From: Meiothermus sp. QL-1
GTDB lineage: Bacteria > Deinococcota > Deinococci > Deinococcales > Thermaceae
Assembly: GCF_003351145.1 (NCBI RefSeq)
Contig: NZ_QQSV01000011.1
Span: 22,400 to 86,399 of the forward strand
Direction: 5' to 3'
Length of the DNA stretch: 64,000 nt
The notes under the pieces are model-generated. The model was not told the DNA's origin, searched no databases, and saw nothing but the letters and a program-made list of their open reading frames with translations. Both the position numbers and the translations under genes were made by a program. This document shows, one piece after another, positions 1-8,484 of this stretch. Position 1 is the stretch's first letter. Each line of letters starts with the position of its first letter.

Positions 1-1266
1 CACGTCCCCTGCCCCCAAAGCCTGGGCGGCCTGGGCGTACTCCATCTCCCGAAGCTGCAGGACCTGGCTGCGGATGATGCGGGCCAGCCCCCCCCAGTTC
101 ACGAAGGAGAGAATGGTCACCACCAACACGAAGCGCACCGCTGGCGGCACCTCGATGGGTATTAGCACCGAGAGGATGATGAGCAAGAACAAATCGGGAA
201 TGGCCGCCAGCACCTCCACAGTGCGCATGATGAGGGTGTCCAGATCGAACTCAATCCGGGGCCAAAGCAGAATATAGCCGATGCCCCCCAACAAAACCAC
301 CCCTATGAGCCCGGCCACAATGGCCTCCAGCCCCCGGCTGGTCTCCAGGAAGCCTTCGACCGTGATCCAAAGCAGCCAGGCCACCCCCCCCCAGGCCAGC
401 AACCAGAGCAGGGCCCGGGCCAGGTGGCTAGGCCAGACCAAGAAGCGCATCAAAAAGCCCAGCAGCACCAACCCCAAAGCCAAGCCCAGCATCCCCAGGA
501 CCAAGTAGCCGACCCGCTGCAGGTTGGGGCGGATAAACTGCTCATACCCCTGGCCCAGCGCCCAGAGCAGCACTCCCATCAGGGCCAGCCCCAAAGCGGC
601 CAGCAGGTGGGCGTACCAGGGGCTGGCCCGTACAAAACGCCAGAATTCGGGGTTCAGAAGACCGATACTGAAGGTGACCGGACGGCCCGCGTAGTAGCCG
701 GAGATGCTGCCCATGAAAACACCTATTAGTAGGGCTAGGGCGACCGCAAAAATACCGATGGTGAGGCTGATGCGGGCCCCAAACCAGATGCGGCCCCATA
801 TGTCGCGCCCAAAGTCGTCCGCCCCCCAAAGGAAGAGCCTGGCCTGGTCCTCCAAAAGCCAAGGCCCCCCAAAGAGGCGCAGATTGGCCGGAATCAACCC
901 CAAAAAGCGGTAAGGCTCCCCCTCCACGAAGAAGTAGATGGGATAACGCCCCTTCTCGCAGTCGGTGATCACCTCGACCTTGAAGGTCTCGGGGTTTCTG
1001 CGCCGCTCGGAGGGGCACACATAGGGGCGGGTCAGCCTGCCGTTCTCGTCGCGCCAAAAAATCTTGGTCGGAGGTGCATAGGAGAAGTCGCGGAAGCTCT
1101 TCTCCTCCGGGTAGGGGGCCAGGAAATCGGCGAAAAGCGCCCCTAGGTAGAAGACAAGCAGCACCACCGCCCCCAGCCGGGCCAAGGGGTGGCGCTTGAA
1201 GCGAATCCAGGCCTGCTGGAAAAAGCCCCGGCTCTGTAGAGCAGTGTTCGGTTTTCGCGCCAGCAT
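1..1266 (-). CDS. ABC transporter permease, DppC/OppC type (C-terminus beyond window)
   Basis: Inner-membrane permease of a dipeptide/oligopeptide-type ABC importer. 422 codons lie in the window, and the frame is still open at base 1. The N-terminus MLARKPNTALQ is followed by a first membrane segment (about residues 30-45). Next comes a long extracytoplasmic region with two cysteines (about 60-130), then several hydrophobic helices. The sequence EYAQAAQALGAGD near the edge matches the start of the EAA loop that contacts the ATPase. Family members are usually about 300 residues, so the extra periplasmic part and the added helices in the middle are unusual. The ATG follows AGGAGG. The gene lies 10 bp downstream of the partner permease and is surely in its operon. 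Confidence 0.85.
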   Translation of the reverse strand, partial: MLARKPNTALQSRGFFQQAWIRFKRHPLARLGAVVLLVFYLGALFADFLAPYPEEKSFRDFSYAPPTKIFWRDENGRLTRPYVCPSERRRNPETFKVEVITDCEKGRYPIYFFVEGEPYRFLGLIPANLRLFGGPWLLEDQARLFLWGADDFGRDIWGRIWFGARISLTIGIFAVALALLIGVFMGSISGYYAGRPVTFSIGLLNPEFWRFVRASPWYAHLLAALGLALMGVLLWALGQGYEQFIRPNLQRVGYLVLGMLGLALGLVLLGFLMRFLVWPSHLARALLWLLAWGGVAWLLWITVEGFLETSRGLEAIVAGLIGVVLLGGIGYILLWPRIEFDLDTLIMRTVEVLAAIPDLFLLIILSVLIPIEVPPAVRFVLVVTILSFVNWGGLARIIRSQVLQLREMEYAQAAQALGAGDV

Positions 1267-1276
1267 CCTGAGCCTC

Positions 1277-2473
1277 CTAGCTGTAGCGAATGCGCGGGTC
1301 TACCCAGGCCAAAAGCAGGTCAGAAAGCAGGTTGCCAATCATCAAAAGCACCGTGGTGATGGTGATTAGGCCCATGATCACGTACACATCGATGGCCGAG
1401 ATGGCCTCCAAAAGCGCCGGGGTAATGCCGGGCCAGGCCATCACCACCTCGACCAGCCCTGCCCCACCAATAAGACCAGGCAGGAGGCCACCAATGCCGG
1501 CTATGAAGGGAATCACCGCATTCCTGAGGGCGTGCTTGTAGATGACCACCCGCTCCGAAAGCCCCTTGGCCCTAGCGGTGCGGATGTAGTCTTGCGAGAG
1601 CACATCCAGCATCTGGCCGCGCATTACCCGCATGAGCCCTGCCAGGCCCGAGGTGCCCACCACGATTACCACCGGAAAGGCGTGCCAAAGCACGTTGGTT
1701 ACCCGCGCCCACAGAGGCGACTCGGTGTAGGGCAGCCGCTCGGGCAAAGAGGGCCCCTGCAACAAGGGGGCCAGGAGCAAAAGCGCGCTCATACCAAAAA
1801 GCACAAGCCCCAGCCAGATGCCAAAGGTGGCGGCCTGCCTCCGGCGGGCGCGCCACCAGAAAAGGCCCCCATACACCAGGGCCCCCAAAAGAGCAAAGGG
1901 AAAGAGCACTTGGGCAGCCCGGGTCATATTCCCCAAGTGCAGAAACTCATTGGTCATACCCCCGATGGGCAGCAGGCGCATGTCTGTGAGGTCGTTGAGC
2001 CAGACCGCCAAGAAGAGCATGATGAGGCCAAAGAAGAAGTTGGGGATGGCCAGCCCCAAAAAGGCCAGGACGGTGAAGATGCGGTCGGGCCAGGTGTACT
2101 TGTAGATGGCCGAATAAACCCCGATGGGGATGGCAATCAGGTAAATCATCAAGGTGGCCAGCACCACCAGCACCATCGAGTTCAGGATGCGCGGGCCAAT
2201 CACGTTCCACACATCGGTCTTGTAGGAAAGGGAAAGACCCAGATAGCCCTGCAGAATCCCCGAGAGCCACTTGGCGTACTGCACCGGCAGGGGCTGGTCG
2301 AGGCCGAGCTGCTGGCGCAGTCTGGCGATGGACTCGCGGTCCTGGGTGGGGTCGAGCTCGAGCCGGGTCACAAAGTCGCCCGGGGCAAGCTGAATCACCA
2401 GGAAAGCCAACAAAGTGGCCCCAAAGAAGGTGGGAACAAGCTGGAGCAGCCTTCGCAGCACGTAGTCGAACAT
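1277..2473 (-). CDS. ABC transporter permease, DppB/OppB type
   Basis: 398-residue permease that pairs with the downstream DppC-type protein. The N-terminus MFDYVLRRLLQLVPTFFG is the classical DppB start. The conserved EAA loop reads DYIRTARAKGLSERVV, followed by KHALRNAVIP, about residues 290-315. The usual length is 310-340; here about 60 residues containing two extra hydrophobic stretches (near ALVYGGLFWWRARRR and LVLFGMSALLLLAPLL) are inserted in the middle. The start ATG is preceded by GAGGAAAC. It sits between the binding-protein gene upstream and the second permease downstream, all on the minus strand. The substrate (peptide or other) cannot be told from sequence. Confidence 0.9.
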   Translation of the reverse strand: MFDYVLRRLLQLVPTFFGATLLAFLVIQLAPGDFVTRLELDPTQDRESIARLRQQLGLDQPLPVQYAKWLSGILQGYLGLSLSYKTDVWNVIGPRILNSMVLVVLATLMIYLIAIPIGVYSAIYKYTWPDRIFTVLAFLGLAIPNFFFGLIMLFLAVWLNDLTDMRLLPIGGMTNEFLHLGNMTRAAQVLFPFALLGALVYGGLFWWRARRRQAATFGIWLGLVLFGMSALLLLAPLLQGPSLPERLPYTESPLWARVTNVLWHAFPVVIVVGTSGLAGLMRVMRGQMLDVLSQDYIRTARAKGLSERVVIYKHALRNAVIPFIAGIGGLLPGLIGGAGLVEVVMAWPGITPALLEAISAIDVYVIMGLITITTVLLMIGNLLSDLLLAWVDPRIRYS

Positions 2474-2528
2474 GTTTCCTCAGCATAAAGGCAAGGGGTG
2501 GGTGGCCACCCCTTGCCCCCGGGTACTC

Positions 2529-4262
2529 CTACTCCTTAGCAAAGACGGTCTCGATGTAGGGCGCCTGGCCCACGATGGAGTTGATCTGCTCCCTGGGGAA
2601 CATGCCGCCCAGGCGGGTCAGGCGGGCCGGGTTGTAGGCCGGGGCCACGGTGTAGATGATGGGCAGGTTCTCGGCCACCACCCTCTGGAACTGCACGTAG
2701 ATCTGGCGGCGCTGGGCCTGGTCCAGGGTGGTTGCCCCCCGCCGCATCAGGTTGTCAATCAGCACCTCGAAGGGTTCCACATTGGCCGGGCGCTTGCCGC
2801 CCACCCCCAGGTTCCACATGTGCAGGCTGCCGTCCAGCTCCCAGACGTTGCGGCTAAAGGCCGGCTCGATGCCGCCCGTAAGGCCGATCAGGATGGCGTC
2901 GAACTCGCGGGTACCATCGGCTGCGGGGCTGGTGAGCTGGCGCACCAACTCGTTGAAGTCGATGGGCCGGTACTCCACCTTGACCCCAATCTTGCGGGCC
3001 TCGTCGCGGAAGATCTGGGCAATGCGCTCCCGCACGGTGTTGCCCTGGTTGGTGAACAGGTTGAACTCCAGCACCCGCCCCTCGCTGTTCACCAGCCACC
3101 CGTCGCGGTTGCGCGTGCGGAAGCCCAGCTCGGCCAGAAGCTGCTGTGCCCGCTGCGGGTTGAACTCGTACTTGGGCACATCATCGGTGAAGAAGGCCTT
3201 GTTGGGGATGGAGATGGGGCTCCACTGGGGCTGGCCCAGCCCACCCAGGGCCACCTCGATCATGGACTTCTTGTCCATCAGGTGGGCCATAGCCCGGCGG
3301 AACTTGACCTGGCGGAACAGGTTTGCCTTGAAGGGGTCCTTGTTGTTCCAGTTGAAGACGATGAAGTTGGTCCCCAGGGTGACGTCCACGTTGGGGAAGA
3401 TCTCGGCCCGCAAGCGCCCGGCCCGGATGCGCTCCAGCACCTGGGCCACCTGGTCGGCGTTGGCCGCCGCGAAGGTGTCAGCATCCCCGGCCAGGAAGCG
3501 GGCGAGCTGGGCGTTCAGGTCGGGCACGATCTGCACCGTGTAGCGCTCGAGGTAGGCCACGGGGTTGTTGCGCTCATCCACCCCCCAGTAGTTGGGGTTG
3601 CGCACCAGCACCACCCGCTCGCCCTTTACGTAGCTTTCCAGCCGGAAGGGGCCCCCGGAGACGATCTGCGCTGGCGGGGTGTCCAGGTTCCAAAGGGTCT
3701 GGAGCCGCTGCACCCCCGCCCGGTAGGCCGGCTCAAAGATGTGCCGCGGCACGATGTACCAGCCCTGGATCAGGGCCGGGGCATAGGGCTTGGGGAAGTC
3801 GGCCCGCACCGTGTACTGGTCCACTTTGGTCCAGCGGATGGGCTGGCCGTCCAGGATGAAGCTGCTGCGGGAGTTGGAGTTGACCTGGGGGTCAGCATGA
3901 ACGGTGGCGCTGAAGATCACGTCATCGGCGGTGATGGGCTGGCCATCCGACCACCGGGCCCCCTCCCGCAGCCTGAAAATTACCGTCAGGCCGTTGTTGC
4001 GCACCTCCCAGGACCTGGCCAGCCGGCCCTCAGGAGCCTGGGTGTACGGATCATAGGCGGTCAGGTAGGGCAGGAAGAGCGCGATTATATCGGTAGAAGA
4101 GGTCTCACGGGCCACAAAGGGGTTCCAGGTGCGGGGGTCAGAGATGGCGGTCACGCGGTAGGCCCCGCCTGGGCGGCCTATCTCGGTACCCCTAAAGACC
4201 TTGGGCTGGGCGAGAGCCGCCCCAACCAGAGCCAGCATACCTAAGACCAAGACTCGTTTCAT
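2529..4262 (-). CDS. ABC transporter substrate-binding protein, family 5 (peptide type)
   Basis: 577-residue periplasmic solute-binding protein of the SBP_bac_5 family, first gene of the importer operon. A signal peptide (MKRVLVLGMLALVGAALAQ) ends near residue 19; no lipobox Cys follows. Family hallmarks are DPRTWNPFVARET near the N-terminus, LARSWEVRNNGLTVIFRLRE (about residues 80-100) and the FRQVKFRRAMAHLMDKKSM region (about 310-330). The two permeases follow within 60 bp. No ATPase gene is visible, so ATPase subunits are either beyond base 1 or encoded elsewhere. A good sigma-A promoter lies about 80 bp upstream. Confidence 0.9.
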   Translation of the reverse strand: MKRVLVLGMLALVGAALAQPKVFRGTEIGRPGGAYRVTAISDPRTWNPFVARETSSTDIIALFLPYLTAYDPYTQAPEGRLARSWEVRNNGLTVIFRLREGARWSDGQPITADDVIFSATVHADPQVNSNSRSSFILDGQPIRWTKVDQYTVRADFPKPYAPALIQGWYIVPRHIFEPAYRAGVQRLQTLWNLDTPPAQIVSGGPFRLESYVKGERVVLVRNPNYWGVDERNNPVAYLERYTVQIVPDLNAQLARFLAGDADTFAAANADQVAQVLERIRAGRLRAEIFPNVDVTLGTNFIVFNWNNKDPFKANLFRQVKFRRAMAHLMDKKSMIEVALGGLGQPQWSPISIPNKAFFTDDVPKYEFNPQRAQQLLAELGFRTRNRDGWLVNSEGRVLEFNLFTNQGNTVRERIAQIFRDEARKIGVKVEYRPIDFNELVRQLTSPAADGTREFDAILIGLTGGIEPAFSRNVWELDGSLHMWNLGVGGKRPANVEPFEVLIDNLMRRGATTLDQAQRRQIYVQFQRVVAENLPIIYTVAPAYNPARLTRLGGMFPREQINSIVGQAPYIETVFAKE

Positions 4263-4340
4263 CGGCTAAGCCTCCTGGGATTCGATGAAGAGAACCACCC
4301 TCGCCTTCGCAAGGTAAGCAGCGAGTATGGACTTGGTACA

Positions 4341-4369
4341 AGGCTATCCAGCCCCATCGGCGCTGTCAA
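4341..4369 (-). promoter_or_regulatory. Promoter of the ABC importer operon
   Basis: On the minus strand TTGACA (4369-4364), a 17-bp spacer, and TAGCCT (4346-4341), about 80 bp before the binding-protein start codon. The -35 is perfect; the -10 matches the TAnnnT core only. Confidence 0.55.
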
Positions 4370-4406
4370 GGCCCTGAAGGGAGGGAAAGAAGCAGCATAT
4401 AGGCTA

Positions 4407-4434
4407 GGTCCATCCACCCTTTGGTGGATGGACC
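4407..4434. terminator. Perfect 12-bp hairpin between the importer promoter and secG
   Basis: GGTCCATCCACC, loop CTTT, GGTGGATGGACC. It lies just downstream of secG (minus strand) and upstream of the importer promoter. There is no U-tract right after the stem on either strand, so terminator function is inferred from position and stem stability. Confidence 0.5.
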
Positions 4435-4448
4435 CGAGAGAAAAAGGG

Positions 4449-4676
4449 CTAGCGCTCGAAGTAACGGAAAGAAAAGGCCAGCAAAGCGAAGATTACCCCG
4501 AGAATTATCGTGATGCGGTAGAGGCCCCCCGTTACCCCCCGGGTGCTGAAGAGGTCGGTCGAGCCGCCAAACATATCGCCAGCCCCCTGGCGGGGCTCCT
4601 GCGAGAGCACCAGGTAGACCAGAAAGCCCGCCACAAGGATGTACAGGAAGACCAAGAGGTTGTGCAAAAAGTCCAC
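4449..4676 (-). CDS. secG: Protein-export membrane protein SecG
   Basis: 75-residue subunit of the SecYEG translocon, with two membrane helices (about residues 3-21 and 50-70) joined by a short loop containing LSQEPRQGAGDMFGG. That loop is the QEp(r)QG..G.mFGG signature of SecG. An upstream ATG in the same frame would run into the tRNA gene. The GTG at 4676, preceded by GGAGG at normal spacing, is the better start and gives the usual SecG length. It lies 18 bp behind the tRNA-Leu gene on the same strand and is probably co-transcribed with it. Confidence 0.9.
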   Translation of the reverse strand: MDFLHNLLVFLYILVAGFLVYLVLSQEPRQGAGDMFGGSTDLFSTRGVTGGLYRITIILGVIFALLAFSFRYFER

Positions 4677-4693
4677 GGTCGCCTCCAGCCTGT

Positions 4694-4779
4694 TGGTGCC
4701 GGGAGTGGGACTCGAACCCACATGGCTGCTAACCGCCCGATTTTGAGTCGGGTGCGTCTACCGATTCCGCCATCCCGGC
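4694..4779 (-). tRNA. tRNA-Leu(CAA), CCA encoded
   Basis: Minus-strand cloverleaf: GCCGGGA acceptor arm pairing with TCCCGGC, an anticodon loop CTCAAAA closed by CCCGA/TCGGG (anticodon CAA), a long class II variable arm, T-arm GGGTTCGAGTCCC, and encoded CCA. The anticodon decodes UUG. Confidence 0.95.
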
Positions 4780-4794
4780 GCACCGGCCTGTATA

Positions 4795-4823
4795 ACTATA
4801 GTACCCCGTGGGCGTCTCCGCAA
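4795..4823 (-). promoter_or_regulatory. Promoter of tRNA-Leu(CAA)-secG
   Basis: Minus strand TTGCGG (4823-4818), 17 bp, TATAGT (4800-4795), with the tRNA 5' end 15 bp beyond the -10 box. Confidence 0.65.
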
Positions 4824-4923
4824 CCCGCGGCTAAAGCCCCGCTCAAAACGAGGGTTAACCCCCCCTGAAGGGCTTCTCATCCCTTCCAAAAGGGCTACCC
4901 TAGCCTGAGGAAGAGGAGGCCAG

Positions 4924-6150
4924 ATGATGCGCAAATTTCCCGTCTTAGGACTGATGCTCTTGGGCCCCGCGCTGGCCGCGCCGGTGCTGAGCCCCCAGCA
5001 GATCATCGTGAACCCGGTGCCCACCGACCTGCAGGTGCGGGTTTGGGTGGACAAGGACCCGGCCAAGACCGGCAACCCGGTCTACCAGATCGGCGAGCGC
5101 ATCCGGGTCTCGGTGCAGGTCAACCAGGATGCCTACGTCTACATCTTCAGCATACGCTCAACAGGGGAGATCAGCCTGATCCTGCCCAACGCCTTCGACG
5201 GCAACAACTACCTGCGGGCCGGGGAGACCCGGGTCTTCCCCCCGGCCAGCGGGGCGCGCTACGCTCTCGAGGTGGCCGGCCCAGAGGGGCAGGACCGGGT
5301 GCTGGCCATCGCCAGCCGCCAGCCCCTTTCCCTGGCCCAGATCGCCGATATTCAGAGCGGGCGGGTGAACCTGCAGGGCGCCGACAACCTGGCCCGGGCC
5401 CTCTCGATCGTGGTCACCCCCTTGCCCGAGCGGGACTGGGTGAGCGACATAGCCTTCTTCATCGTAGGCCGACCTGCCGTGACACCGGTACAACCGGTCC
5501 AGCCCGCTACCGGCACCCTGAGCGTGAATTCCAACCCTCAAGGCGCCCAGGTGCTGGTGGAAGGGCGGGTGGTGGGCACCACCCCGTTGAGCCTGGTCCT
5601 GCGCCCCGGACGGGTAGAGGTAGAGCTGCGCCTGGCGGGCTACCAAATCTTCCGCAGCGCGGTGCAGATCCGCCCCGGCGAGACCACAGCGATAAACGCC
5701 AACCTGGTGCCGGTGGTGCAGAACGGGGTGCTACAGGTCAGCTCCACCCCCCAAGGTGCCCAGGTGCTCCTCAACGGCCGGGTGGTGGGCAACAGCCCCC
5801 TGAACCTTACGGTGGCACCGGGGTCGTACGAGCTTGAACTCCGCCTGGCGGGCTACCAGAGCTTCCGCACAACGGTTGCGGTGGGAAGCGGCCAGACCGT
5901 GCCGGTAAACGTCAGCCTCCTGCCCCTGCGGGGTTCGTTGGAGGTCTTCACCAACGTGGAAGCCCGCATTTTCCTGGATGGACGGGAGGTGGGCCAGACT
6001 CAAGGGGGCTTCCTGCGGATAGAAGGCCTTGACCCCGGCAGCCTTCAGGTGGTGGCCCTGGCCCCGGGTTACCGGGTTGAGGCGCGGGACGTGCGGGTGG
6101 AGCCTGGGCGCAGCCAGCAGGTCCGGCTCAGTCTGAATAGAGCGCGCTAG
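4924..6150 (+). CDS. Exported protein with DUF4384-like and tandem PEGA domains
   Basis: 408 residues with a signal peptide ending at ALAAP (about residue 19). An N-terminal region (about 35-175; VNQDAYVYIFSIRSTGEI, LPNAFDGNNYLRAGET) resembles DUF4384. Two clear PEGA repeats (about 200-270 and 275-340) follow, each with the pattern SxPQGAQVLxxGRVVGxxPL and LxLAGYQxFR; a third, diverged copy (about 343-405, VFTNVEARIFLDGREVGQT) closes the protein. PEGA repeats are surface or cell-wall associated beta modules, so a cell-envelope role is inferred. The start ATG follows GAGGAGG. A strong terminator lies directly after the gene. Confidence 0.8.
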   Translation: MMRKFPVLGLMLLGPALAAPVLSPQQIIVNPVPTDLQVRVWVDKDPAKTGNPVYQIGERIRVSVQVNQDAYVYIFSIRSTGEISLILPNAFDGNNYLRAGETRVFPPASGARYALEVAGPEGQDRVLAIASRQPLSLAQIADIQSGRVNLQGADNLARALSIVVTPLPERDWVSDIAFFIVGRPAVTPVQPVQPATGTLSVNSNPQGAQVLVEGRVVGTTPLSLVLRPGRVEVELRLAGYQIFRSAVQIRPGETTAINANLVPVVQNGVLQVSSTPQGAQVLLNGRVVGNSPLNLTVAPGSYELELRLAGYQSFRTTVAVGSGQTVPVNVSLLPLRGSLEVFTNVEARIFLDGREVGQTQGGFLRIEGLDPGSLQVVALAPGYRVEARDVRVEPGRSQQVRLSLNRAR

Positions 6151-6160
6151 GCGTGTCCTT

Positions 6161-6197
6161 TCGGGAAGCCGCCTGTGGCGGCTTCCCGACTTTTTTA
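6161..6197 (+). terminator. Rho-independent terminator
   Basis: CGGGAAGCCGCC, loop TGT, GGCGGCTTCCCG, then ACTTTTTT; ends the PEGA-protein transcript. Confidence 0.9.
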
Positions 6198-6233
6198 CCC
6201 GCGCAAGGGCGGGGTCAGTAGAATAGCAGCGGT

Positions 6234-7238
6234 ATGAAAAGTTACAAGATTTGTCTTATCGAAGGCGATGGGATAGGGCACGAGGTGATCCCTGCGGCGA
6301 GGCTGGTGCTGGAGGCCACCGGGCTCAGGCTCGAGTTCGTGGAGGCCCAGGCGGGCTGGGAGACCTTCGAGCGAACAGGCTGTTCGGTACCCGAGGCCAC
6401 CCTGGAGGCCATTCAAAACACCGACGCCACCCTCTTCGGCGCAGCCACCAGCCCCACCCAAAAGGTCCCAGGGTTCTTCGGGGCTATCCGCTACCTGAGG
6501 CGCAAGCTCGACCTCTTCGCCAACGTGCGCCCGGCGAAGCACCACCCCGTGCCAGGCTCGAGGCCCGGGGTTGACCTGGTGGTGGTGCGGGAGAACACCG
6601 AGGGGCTTTACGTGGAGCAAGAACGCAGTTACCTGGACGGTGATATTGCAATTGCCGACGCGGTCATCACCCGCCGGGCCAGCGCCCGAATCGGGGCCTA
6701 CGCCGCCCGGCTGGCGGCCAGCCGCCCGCGCAAGCTGCTCCACGTAGCCCATAAGGCCAACGTTCTACCCATGACCCAGGGCCTCTTCATGCGCACTGTT
6801 TTCGAGGAAGCCGCCCGCTTCCCTGAACTCAAGACCCAGGACATCATCATCGACAACTGCGCCATGCAGCTCGTGCGCAACCCCGAGCGCTTCGACGTGA
6901 TCGTAACTACCAACCTGTTTGGCGATATCCTCTCCGACCTCACCGCTGGGCTGGTGGGCGGGCTGGGCATTGCGGCCAGCGGCAACATCGGGGATAAGTA
7001 CGCGGTCTTCGAACCAGTCCACGGCAGCGCCCCCGATATTGCCGGCAAGGGGATTGCCAATCCTGCAGCCGCCATCCTCTCAGCGGCCATGATGCTGGAG
7101 CACTTGGGTGAGACCGAGGCGGCCCGGCGAATCGAGGCCGCGGTGGACAAGGCGCTGGCCGAGGGCCCTCGCACCCCCGACCTTGGGGGCCAAGCCACCA
7201 CCTTGGAGTTCGCCCAGGCGGTGGCCCAGGCCCTCTAA
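6234..7238 (+). CDS. hicd: Homoisocitrate dehydrogenase
   Basis: 334-residue NAD-dependent beta-decarboxylating dehydrogenase that converts homoisocitrate to 2-oxoadipate in the alpha-aminoadipate lysine route used by Thermus. It begins [20 protein letters not shown]. The substrate-binding segment [20 protein letters not shown] (about residues 80-100) and the [15 protein letters not shown] loop fit homoisocitrate rather than isopropylmalate enzymes. Other family motifs are [32 protein letters not shown] and the adenine loop [19 protein letters not shown]. No lysine-pathway neighbour lies next to it. A TAGAAT box (6219-6224) ends 9 bases before the ATG and there is no Shine-Dalgarno, suggesting a very short or absent leader. 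Confidence 0.88.
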   Translation: MKSYKICLIEGDGIGHEVIPAARLVLEATGLRLEFVEAQAGWETFERTGCSVPEATLEAIQNTDATLFGAATSPTQKVPGFFGAIRYLRRKLDLFANVRPAKHHPVPGSRPGVDLVVVRENTEGLYVEQERSYLDGDIAIADAVITRRASARIGAYAARLAASRPRKLLHVAHKANVLPMTQGLFMRTVFEEAARFPELKTQDIIIDNCAMQLVRNPERFDVIVTTNLFGDILSDLTAGLVGGLGIAASGNIGDKYAVFEPVHGSAPDIAGKGIANPAAAILSAAMMLEHLGETEAARRIEAAVDKALAEGPRTPDLGGQATTLEFAQAVAQAL

Positions 7239-7279
7239 GGGCGCTTCTTGCAAAAGGGAGTGGTACCCACGGTCAAACC

Positions 7280-7312
7280 CGGCACGGCCTGGCGTATGTG
7301 CCGTGTTATACT
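7280..7312 (+). promoter_or_regulatory. pil cluster promoter region with inverted repeat
   Basis: An inverted repeat CGGCAC-N12-GTGCCG (7280-7303) sits just in front of a TATACT -10 box (7307-7312), 36 bp before pilM. No good -35 is visible. The repeat covers the -35 to -10 interval, as an operator would. Confidence 0.4.
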
Positions 7313-7347
7313 TACACCTAGCTTGGGACGCTCGCAAAGGGGGCAAT

Positions 7348-8484
7348 GTGCGTGACTTTTTCAGCGGATTGCTGAGGCCCAGGGTAGAGGCGCTGGGCCT
7401 TGAGATAGGCACGGCCAACCTGAAGATGGTCGAGCTCTCGGGGACCCCTCCCAGCCTGAAGAGTCTAAGCATAAGGCCCACCCCACCCGGCGCCATTCAG
7501 GAAGGCTCCATCATCGAGCCTGCGGTCCTGGCCGATTCGCTCAAGGAAATGCTGGCCGAGATGCGTACCCGCAAACGGTACGTGGTCACCGCCACCAGCA
7601 ACCTAGCCGTCATCACCCGCACCCTACAGGTGCCCAAGATGCCCCCCAAGCAGCTGGAGGAGGCTGTGCGCTGGGAGGCCGAGCGCTACATTCCTTTTCC
7701 CATTGACGAGGTGGTGCTGGACTACGCCCCTCTGGACCCCCTGGAGTCTGTGCCCGACGGCGAGCAAATAGATGTGGTGGTGGGGGCAGCCCGCCAGGAA
7801 ACCGTCGCCAGCCTGGTGGAAACCCTCAAGACCGCTGGGCTCGAGCCGGTAGTCATCGATGTAAAGCCTTTCGCCGGCCTGCGCACTTTGGAGGCCCGCC
7901 TGCGGGCTACCGACCGGGAGCCCATCACCCTATTCTTGGAGATCGGGGCTGAATCCTCGGCCCTGGTCCTCACCCGAGGGGAGCGGCTGCTTTTGAACCG
8001 GGTCCTTAACCTGTCGGGCAAGGACTTCACCGAGACCATCGCCAAGGCCTTCAACCTGGACGCCATGGCCGCTGAGGAGGCCAAGAAGAACTACGGCCTG
8101 GCTACCATCCCCACCGAGGACGAAGACCTGCTTTTGGACTTCGACGCCGAACGCGAGCGCTTCAATCCGGCCCGCATGTACGATGCGGTCCGCCCGGTAC
8201 TGGTCGAGCTCACCACCGAGCTGCGGCGAAGCCTGGAGTTCTTCCGGGTGCAGGTGGGCGACCTGGGGGTGGACCAGGGCTTTGTAGCAGGAGGGGGCAG
8301 CAAGCTGCGCAGCTTGGTTCCGCTCCTGGCCGACACCCTGGGCATCCCCTTGGAGGTCGCCGACCCCTGGCAGGGCATCCAGATCGACAAAAGCCGGTTT
8401 GACCTGGAATACCTGCGCAGCCTCGCGCCGGAGTTCACGGTGCCAGTAGGGCTGGCGCTACGGGGGGTGAACCCGCTTGATTAA
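7348..8484 (+). CDS. pilM: Type IV pilus assembly protein PilM
   Basis: 378-residue cytoplasmic actin-like ATPase that anchors the PilN-PilO inner-membrane subcomplex. The N-terminus has GLEIGTANLKMVEL, a phosphate-1-type motif, and later LFLEIGAESSALVL and FVAGGGSKLRSLVPLLAD, the other nucleotide-pocket signatures of the PilM/FtsA fold. WEAERYIPFPIDEVVLDYA is typical PilM. An upstream in-frame extension exists, but the GTG at 7348, preceded by AAAGGGGG, places the start directly before RDFFSGLLRPRVEALGLEIG. It is the first gene of pilMNOWQ and overlaps pilN by 8 bp. Confidence 0.9.
   Translation: MRDFFSGLLRPRVEALGLEIGTANLKMVELSGTPPSLKSLSIRPTPPGAIQEGSIIEPAVLADSLKEMLAEMRTRKRYVVTATSNLAVITRTLQVPKMPPKQLEEAVRWEAERYIPFPIDEVVLDYAPLDPLESVPDGEQIDVVVGAARQETVASLVETLKTAGLEPVVIDVKPFAGLRTLEARLRATDREPITLFLEIGAESSALVLTRGERLLLNRVLNLSGKDFTETIAKAFNLDAMAAEEAKKNYGLATIPTEDEDLLLDFDAERERFNPARMYDAVRPVLVELTTELRRSLEFFRVQVGDLGVDQGFVAGGGSKLRSLVPLLADTLGIPLEVADPWQGIQIDKSRFDLEYLRSLAPEFTVPVGLALRGVNPLD

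Noticed and set aside
2472..4244. Long antisense open frames, here over the binding-protein gene and similarly over dnaK and ftsH
   Set aside because: High GC third positions leave long shadow frames; no domain, ribosome site or codon pattern supports them.
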